Positions 57,754-64,000 of a stretch of DNA of 64,000 bases are shown one piece after another. The notes beneath the pieces are model-generated. The model ran no database searches. It was not told where the DNA came from and saw only the letters and a program-made list of their open reading frames with translations. Where the stretch lies: contig JAMZAV010001718.1 in NCBI GenBank assembly GCA_024449915.1, positions 124,001 to 188,000 of the forward strand, read 5' to 3'. The translations under genes were made by a program, and so were the position numbers. The stretch comes from Sweltsa coloradensis (Eukaryota; Arthropoda; Insecta; Plecoptera; Chloroperlidae). Each line of letters begins with the position of its first letter. Positions within the stretch are counted from its first letter, which is position 1.

Positions 57754-60700
57754 CTATAATAGACCCTATTCGTCACTGACTGGACGGGTAGGTCTACAAC
57801 GTTCAAATTTAACGTGCACCCTAATAGTGATAGAGCAATTTTGGGAAAAAAAAAGTTGATCAAGTTTTTTTAAATGTAACTATAGAAAAATAAAAACAAT
57901 CTTCTACAATGTGTGTAAACATATAATGCTATAAAATATAGTTTGTTTAAATAACATATTATAGATTATTTTTATGAAGCTCCATTTTATGCGTTATGAA
58001 AACTAAATGTTAGGAGGGTGTTGCTTTATTTTAATCGCTTCTTCGTCCCTTCATTTAATCTGTAAAACTCACTTCCACACTATAAATACATAAATTCACT
58101 TTGCCCCGTGACCGCATCGTTGCATATAGCTCGGCATTATGAATTTGCACGCAATTAAAACAATTGTTTTCAATGAACATTTTGACTAGCTCGTGCAAAG
58201 ATGAAGTAACGGGACAAAGTGAAGCTATGTTTTTATATTGAGCACAAGTAGAATAATCAGAAGCTTGGCCCTTCTTTGAGATCACAATGCCTCTAGATTG
58301 TATTTTTTTTTGTAGATAGGCGTACAAGTTTTGTACGCTTTGTGAAAAGCCTATACACGTTCATTCCCTTGAAATTAATCAATTATCAAGTTCAAGATTC
58401 AAAAAACTGTTTAGTGAATGCATACAATAAATTAACATTTTACCAAAAATTATAACATGTTCTCATGTTAACTATTAACTGCTATGTAAAAATAAACACT
58501 GCATTATTGGTCAACCCAAGCATGATGGACCGTAAACAACCAACCACTACTAAAATTGTCTACAATGCTGCACCGGGCCTCCGGATGCGGAATACCTTAT
58601 TCTAGATATCCGTGCGTAATAGTACCGATTCCAAGTAAATACGTTATTTACTCAAATTGGCGAGAATATTTTCTGTTTCGGAATTGTTTTTTTTATGTGT
58701 ATTTTGTTTGGAGATTTGCATCTAATATTATCTGAATGGACTACTTTTGAAGAATGACAATGATGTGGAACTTGATTTCAAAAGTTAAAAAACACCCATA
58801 TGCGGCCACTCACAGGCCAAAGTGGTAAAAGCCTAAAGTTTGCTCTCATATACATAACGTGATGAGGGCTCGAACAAGAAATTCTGTATAGTTCTAATCA
58901 ACGCCCTGCAATGCACAACCCCCCACTGCATGACGTAGTGCAGTGGAACGCCACTGCATGACGTAGTGCAGTGGAAAAACCATTTCAATGAGTTCAAGTT
59001 CAAGAGAGCAGTAAACAAAATGTATTTTAAAGTTTCATATGCTCCAAAAATTTAGGTGCTTTGCGCTGTTTTTTTGTATAATCTAGGCTAAATATAATAT
59101 GTATTCAAATGATGTGGCAAAACTACGAACGGACAGAGTTTGTTGTTCTTTATATGGTTGTTTTTTACAGAATTTGTTTTTGTAAATTGCATGACACAAT
59201 AAACATTATAAACACTTAATAATTAGTGAGTGATTGGAAAATACGTAAAAATATAAGCATTGATTTGTCATTTACACACGTCGGGAGTGATTAAAAACGC
59301 GCGATGCACGGCCTTGAGAGTTGAGACTGTCTCATCGGCGAGATTTGGGCTCGAGTCGTGGGGAGGAGGGACTATTAGATTCAATGCGTTTATCTGTGAT
59401 CTGTGATGCAGCGATCATTCCTTTTCTTAATCTAGAACGACTCAAATAATGCGGACAGTGAATAAGCCAATGCGAAAAACTGCTTGTACAGCGTACGGAT
59501 TTTTTAAATTTTTAGCCTGGATGTAGTCCTTTCTTATAGATTTATTATTTTTGGGTATGCCCACACGGCCCCACAGTCCCGTTTTGTTTTTTATGTTTGT
59601 CTATGATTATGATTATATCAACGCTATCACACACCAATAAAAAAATAGAAGTACCTAGTAGACCGAATTAAAACGCCATATCCAAATCTCAGATGGTTGG
59701 AGCATCAGCTCGACAGCGGAAGACTGGGGTTCTATCCTCAGTTGATACAATTTTATATTATGTACCGTTATCAAATGCTAAAACTCAGGAACTTTAAAAC
59801 GATTAAAAATGACTTGTTTCAAATAAACATTACATATTATACCACCACGGAACAATATTTTCATTTTTAGATTGCCTTGCGCTCTGCGCATAATAAAACG
59901 AGTTTTTGTGACGTGGCTCATCCAACAGACTAATAAAAAAACGCTCCTATAGAACCAAATGATCCGGGTTCGAGCCAAAACAGGCATTTTTCAATTCGAA
60001 TCTTTGAATAGTTATAATTTGTTTAGTACCATATTCACAAAGATTGCGATACCCTTCTTTACAGTAACTATTTTTCACATCATGTGTGCGGCGTGATTAA
60101 TTATGAACGATGGCCATTGTAAATCATACTACCATATTTTAGCATTGCTTTTCATCGAAGAATATATGACCTATTATGATTTGCAATGTACGTGTTCTCA
60201 TTGGGCTCATCTTAACAAAATTATAATATTAACCCGTTTGATTGAAGCAAAACCTTTCACACATAACTCAAAATGTCTTAAACTGTTACCGTGTTCTATA
60301 AAAATACGTATTATAGGCCATGCATTGTGTGGTGTTCTGCATTAGTTTAAACAATTTCATTCATGGCCAATGAAATCGTTTTTTCGAACATAAATAACCC
60401 CCTGTCACTCAAAAAGTCGTATCCCCCAGAGTGCGCCACTTGCTGGGCAGAAAAGGCATAAAATAGCTGCAAAACATGCATTCGTAGTCAGTAGTTTTGC
60501 GGTAACTACATATACGATTTTAATAATTTTTTTTTAAATTTGAAGATAATTTTTGAAATTCGAACTTATTTTTGTACTTTTTCCATAAAAATTTTTGTAA
60601 TTTTTTATTAAGCTCTAAAGTGAAGGTAAATTTTCAAAATTTACCAAGTTTGCAAATTTTTTTTAAGACCATATTTTGTAGAATTTCGAAAAACGACAAA

Positions 60701-61189
60701 ACATAAGTCCCAGTAAATTTTATCGTGAATAGAATAAAAAAAAATTATGCCGATATGACAGTTGTGGGCCGAGTTCTAACTGAAATGCTGGGACACTGCA
60801 TCGCACCCATATTATAGCTACTCCTGTGCAACCCTTTTAACACCAAATGATTACTAAATTCCCTATGCAATCACTTCGTATTGTTTCTTTTGTTTAATAC
60901 CATGCTGCACAAGCTAAAACCATTTCAAACAATCCAGTAAAATACTTTATTGCATTAAAAAAGCATAAATTAAACACTAAATCGCCATCTTGAAATGGCC
61001 GGTTGAGTCTTCAATTGCTACGCTCGCGCCTGTGCGGAGGTATAGGAGACTGCTAATCTAGCCTACTATAGGGGTTTAATATCAATGGGGTTGGCGCACT
61101 ACCTTTCCACGGTTCCTTTACATACCACACGCATGGAAACGTCGATTGATTGGATATTGCTTTACGTCTCATATTTTGCAACTTTGGCT
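57754..61189. other. Intergenic, no supported gene
   Basis: A 90-codon minus frame (58055-58327) looks protein-like but has no domain that I recognise. Two tRNA-like words (near 59740 ggggttctatcc; near 59969 gggttcgagcc) are SINE-like relics. A tandem hairpin pair lies at 58923-58974. A minus-orientation fragment of a rolling-circle-like head may lie at 61009-61035 (gagtcttcaattgctacgct). Confidence 0.4.
58923..58974. repeat. 28-bp hairpin unit, two tandem copies
   Basis: ccactgcatgacgtagtgca gtgg occurs at 58923-58946 and 58951-58974. Each copy has an 8-bp stem around tgacgtag. Confidence 0.9.
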
Positions 61190-61209
61190 AATCGAGACGA
61201 AGGAAGGGA

Positions 61210-61410
61210 CGTAAGGGATGACGCGGGGGACAAGGGGTGGGCAGGCCTGTGCTGGTCAGAACCAGCCACAAGCATATGGGGGGGGCAGGGTTTTCCCCCA
61301 CGTCGTGGTCGTCTCCGTCTGTGTCATCATCCGTCCGTGTTGTCTTTGTCGTCGCCGTCGGGGAGGTAGTCAAAGGGAATCCCCGACGACGACCCAGAGC
61401 TCGCCATTAG
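61210..61410 (+). repeat. CpG-rich repeat block shared with 40921-41110
   Basis: ggcaggcctgtgctggtcag, tgtgtcatcatc and gtcgtcgccgtcggggaggt match in order the reverse complement of the middle of the hAT-like element at 40444-41406. A third fragment (ctacctcccgacggcgacga) lies near 63240. Frames of both copies give similar peptides (CWSE.AT...GRxRLCH), so DNA homology is clear; coding is not. Confidence 0.6.
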
Positions 61411-61599
61411 TTTCAGGGAGTGAAACTCCCCTATTCACGGGCCAAACCGCGAGAAGGTGTCGAGTTGGAATTTGAAGGCTAAGAAGAAGAAGATAATTTG
61501 CAAGAAAACCATTGTTGGGGACCACTGACCATTTTTTGCAAAATAATGGCCGAAGCCTTCAGATTGATACCGACTCACCCAGTACACTCTTTCAAATTT

Positions 61600-61820
61600 T
61601 AACACACGTGATAAAAAAAATACCTTTATCTCAACTCATGCTGTATGCTACAAATTCAGATTATGTTATTACTAATAAAAAACTGTTCAATTATCTTCCT
61701 CGAGATATGAAATATATTTCAAGCTACGATAGATTCAAAATCAAATTTTTATTAGCCTTCAAGAATTCTTCAGTAATATCTCAGCTGATCAAATTAGTTT
61801 TTTGTCTAGACTCGCCTTTT
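61600..61820 (+). pseudogene. LINE reverse-transcriptase C-terminal relic (tentative)
   Basis: The frame contains KLFNYLPRDMKYISSYDRFK followed by a hydrophobic LLAF stretch. A word like (L)FNxLPxxI+x..s...FK..lk..L is common at the C-terminus of non-LTR element reverse transcriptases. No upstream RT motifs are present, and the frame ends at TAG 61821-61823. Confidence 0.35.
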
Positions 61821-62010
61821 TAGACGAGTGAGCGCAGCAAACGTAGTGAGTGTACAACGCAAGTCGAACGGGCCTTCGTCGTGATTAATTTGTTTGTTTG
61901 TTTGTAGATTGTCTGTAAAAAGTCTGTTCGGCCCCATACGGCCCAACGGGCAACGACCAAACAGATTGAGCTGAAATTTTAAACAGGCATCCGTGACCAT
62001 GCAGTCCTTG
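61821..62010 (+). repeat. Rolling-circle-like head fragment, type D
   Basis: gacgagtgagcgcagcaaac, caagtcgaacgggcc and ccaaacagattgagctgaaa match the heads at 33600 and 37277. Confidence 0.4.
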
Positions 62011-62065
62011 CCCAACCAGTTGAGATTTTGATTTTTGTTTTTTGTCCTATGCTTACCAAAATAAA

Positions 62066-62490
62066 CTAGAAAGCTTCGCAAACGCTTTTTTAGGGCTCAG
62101 GCGCGTTGTTGGAAGAGCGTTATTGGTGCATTGAGCTGCCATGTGTTATGCAGATTTTCTGTTGTTCTGTGAAAAATTCATTACTAAGTCGAAGATTTTA
62201 TTTTAAACGAAAAAAAATCGTAATGTTAAAAAATGAAAAAAGGCGTAAAATTGCGATTTTCATGAGAAATAATTTGTCGATTGCGCTCAAAAACGTGGCA
62301 GTTCTAAGTTAAGAGATTTCGAAGGCCTCGAGAAAATGTCATCGTAATTGGAGAATCGGTTTAGCCGGAATCGTGGTAACAAACACACAAAAATACTAAC
62401 TGAAGAAAGAACAAAAGAAAGAAAAAATCCGGAGTTTTTTCTCCAGTGTAATAGAATGGAATCTTCGCTTCGCTCGCTACGCTCATCCAA
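62066..62490 (-). mobile_element. Rolling-circle (HINE)-like element, type A, short
   Basis: Minus strand: TTGGATGAGCGTAGCGAGCG start, no complete tandem core (internally deleted), and an end variant with a longer stem region: aacgcgcctgagccctaaaa, aagcgtttgcgaagctttCTAG|T. It is head to head with the next element, 11 bp apart. Confidence 0.68.
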
Positions 62491-62501
62491 TCAACAAATA
62501 A

Positions 62502-63104
62502 TTGGGTGAGTGAACCGAAGATTCCATTCTACTTTACTGGAGAAAAAAAGCCGGAATGTTTTTTTTTGTATTTTGTGTGTTTGTTAACACGATTCCGGCT
62601 AAACCGATACTCCAATTGAGATGAAATTTTCTGAGGGCCTCCGAAATCTCTGAACTTAGAACTGCCACGTTTTTGAACGCAATAAAAAAAAAATTATTTC
62701 GATTAAAAATCACAATTTTACGATTTGTTTCGACTTTTAAAAAAATTCTTCGACTGTTAATACCTATGCTTTATACCATTGTAATGATTTTTTCTCAGAA
62801 CCTTTATTTTACGAATTAATATATTCGTGTGAAATTTGACCGGAATCGAAAAATTATTTCTCATGATAAATGGAATTTTACGTTTTTTTTTTAAATTTCT
62901 TCAACTTATAACACCTACATGTTTTATCCGATTGTTATAATTTGTTCACAGAACCTTAATTTTATGAATTAATATATTCGTGTGAAATTTGAGCGTAATC
63001 GAATAATTATTTCTTATGAAAATCGCAATTTTACGCTTTTTCGTTTTTAAACAATTACGCTCATCCAACAACGCGCCTGAAAAAGCGTTTGCAAAGCTTC
63101 CTAG
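62502..63104 (+). mobile_element. Rolling-circle (HINE)-like element, type A
   Basis: It starts A|TTGGGTGAGTG (mutated) and ends acgctcatccaacaacgcgc ... aagcgtttgcaaagcttcCTAG|T. The longer-stem 3' end is shared with 62066-62490, so the pair makes a large inverted repeat with both 3' ends outward. Confidence 0.68.
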
Positions 63105-63559
63105 TAACAATAAAATTTGGTAATAATGAATGATATATAGCGTTAAAAGCACTATTTGACGCAAGTTATTGCTCCCTTCTGTTCTTAGCATTCTGTCCAG
63201 TCAGGTCAATCTACCCTTTACTTTCCCCTTCCCTTTGACTACCTCCCGACGGCGACGACAATTCGGATTTAAAAGCAAAGTGGCTGACATCTGGTGAGCG
63301 AAGCGCGAACCGCCGGAGTAGCATTGCGTTGCGATATGGCCGCTTATAAGTATGTTTTCCTATGGCACTTGCAATGGATCATGACTGAAATAAACACTCA
63401 ACAAAGACAAAACCACACCACCTATTTATGAAATTGAGTTTGTAAGTGTAGTGGAATATTGTAGCCACATCGTATACAGCCTAGATAGAAAAATGATAAT
63501 GAAAATAAGCGTGAAAGTTGAACTTAGGTGACGATAACATTTGAAGTAACCCTTAAAAG
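63105..63559. other. Unassigned
   Basis: No supported gene. A fragment ctacctcccgacggcgacga near 63240 belongs to the shared CpG-rich repeat. Confidence 0.4.
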
Positions 63560-63958
63560 GTAGGATGTTTTCTTCAGTTTAATCGGGGAAAAAATATTGT
63601 AGGGGACGTTTAAATAGTGTAAGATTATATTAAAACTATCTATGATGAAATAAACTGGTAAGATTGTTAAAAACATGTGATGATGGAGCGTCAGCTTGTC
63701 ATGAGTTCGTTCATTTCTAGGCCTAGAAGTGGGCGTGTGTGGCCTACACACAGCTCTCAATGTAGGCGGATGTTTTCGTCAGTTAAATCGGGGGAAATAT
63801 GTAGGCGACATTTAAATAGTATAAGATGATATTAAAAACTATCTATGAATGAAATAAAATTGCAAGATTGTTAAAAACATGCGATGATCAAGCATCAGCT
63901 TGTTCATAAGGTCGTTCATTTCTAGGCCTAAAAGTGGGCGCGCACACACACACCATAT
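63560..63958 (+). repeat. ~200-bp tandem pair
   Basis: Units start at about 63560 and 63763 and share gatgttttc.tcagtt.aatc, tttaaatagt.taagat, ggcctaraagtgggcg in order, at about 90% identity. The second unit reaches close to the window edge; more copies could follow. Confidence 0.85.
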
Positions 63959-64000
63959 CAATCATTGTTTGATATTTTCGAGCCTGCTCGGCAACTTATT

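Noticed and set aside
58055..58327. 90-codon minus-strand frame with protein-like composition
   Set aside because: No domain, no clear splice sites and no neighbouring exons; kept only as a note.
61085..61475. Two overlapping frames of 85-94 codons
   Set aside because: They lie in the repeat block shared with 40921-41110; the peptide likeness between copies follows from DNA homology.

Overview
The window looks like non-coding-rich nuclear DNA of a metazoan, most likely an arthropod and probably an insect. Reasons: spliced exons with GT-AG (and one GC-AG) introns, introns of 0.6-11 kb, an intact tRNA-Lys(CTT) gene with a pol III terminator, a CRAL-TRIO gene of the alpha-tocopherol-transfer-like type that is expanded in insects, the last two exons of a protein with the four-cysteine layout of the arthropod DM4/12 family, and a dense population of hAT, piggyBac-like, Harbinger-like, SINE, LINE and rolling-circle-like repeats. 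The species cannot be named from sequence alone. The 8-mer TAGGCCTA and its fragments recur throughout.

Layout. 1-1140: six copies of a 190-bp satellite running in from the left edge. 1.1-10.2 kb: AT-rich repeats, a cluster of ACTTAAGT sites and copies of a new tRNA-Trp-derived SINE. 10.24-14.82 kb: a 1.87-kb direct duplication whose copies are separated by a long fold-back element; each carries one rolling-circle-like element. 15,272-26,711 (+): the two 3' coding exons of the DM4/12-like gene, joined across an 11.1-kb intron with matching phase. 30,823-30,895 (-): tRNA-Lys. 33.2-39.7 kb: a second direct duplication with nested TTAA-flanked MITEs; the left copy has a rolling-circle-like insertion that the right copy lacks, giving a natural empty site. 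40.4-45.0 kb: nested hAT elements. 45,566-53,728 (-): a complete five-exon CRAL-TRIO gene that I reconstructed from exons; exon 2 carries a one-base frame inconsistency. 54.2 kb: a possible divergent promoter. 54.4-64 kb: hAT, rolling-circle-like and LINE relics, ending in a ~200-bp tandem pair.

The most coherent system is the rolling-circle-like family. At least eight elements share the 5' end TTGGATGAGCG, a subterminal inverted copy of it near the 3' end, a short stem and a terminal CTAG followed by T, while their interiors fall into three unrelated or tandemly repeated types. This is the architecture of Helentron-associated (HINE/DINE-1-type) elements. The empty site shows insertion without target duplication.

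The two protein genes face in different directions and are not functionally linked: one is probably a secreted or membrane-associated cysteine protein, the other a cytosolic carrier of hydrophobic ligands. Most other open frames fall in repeats and are not genes.
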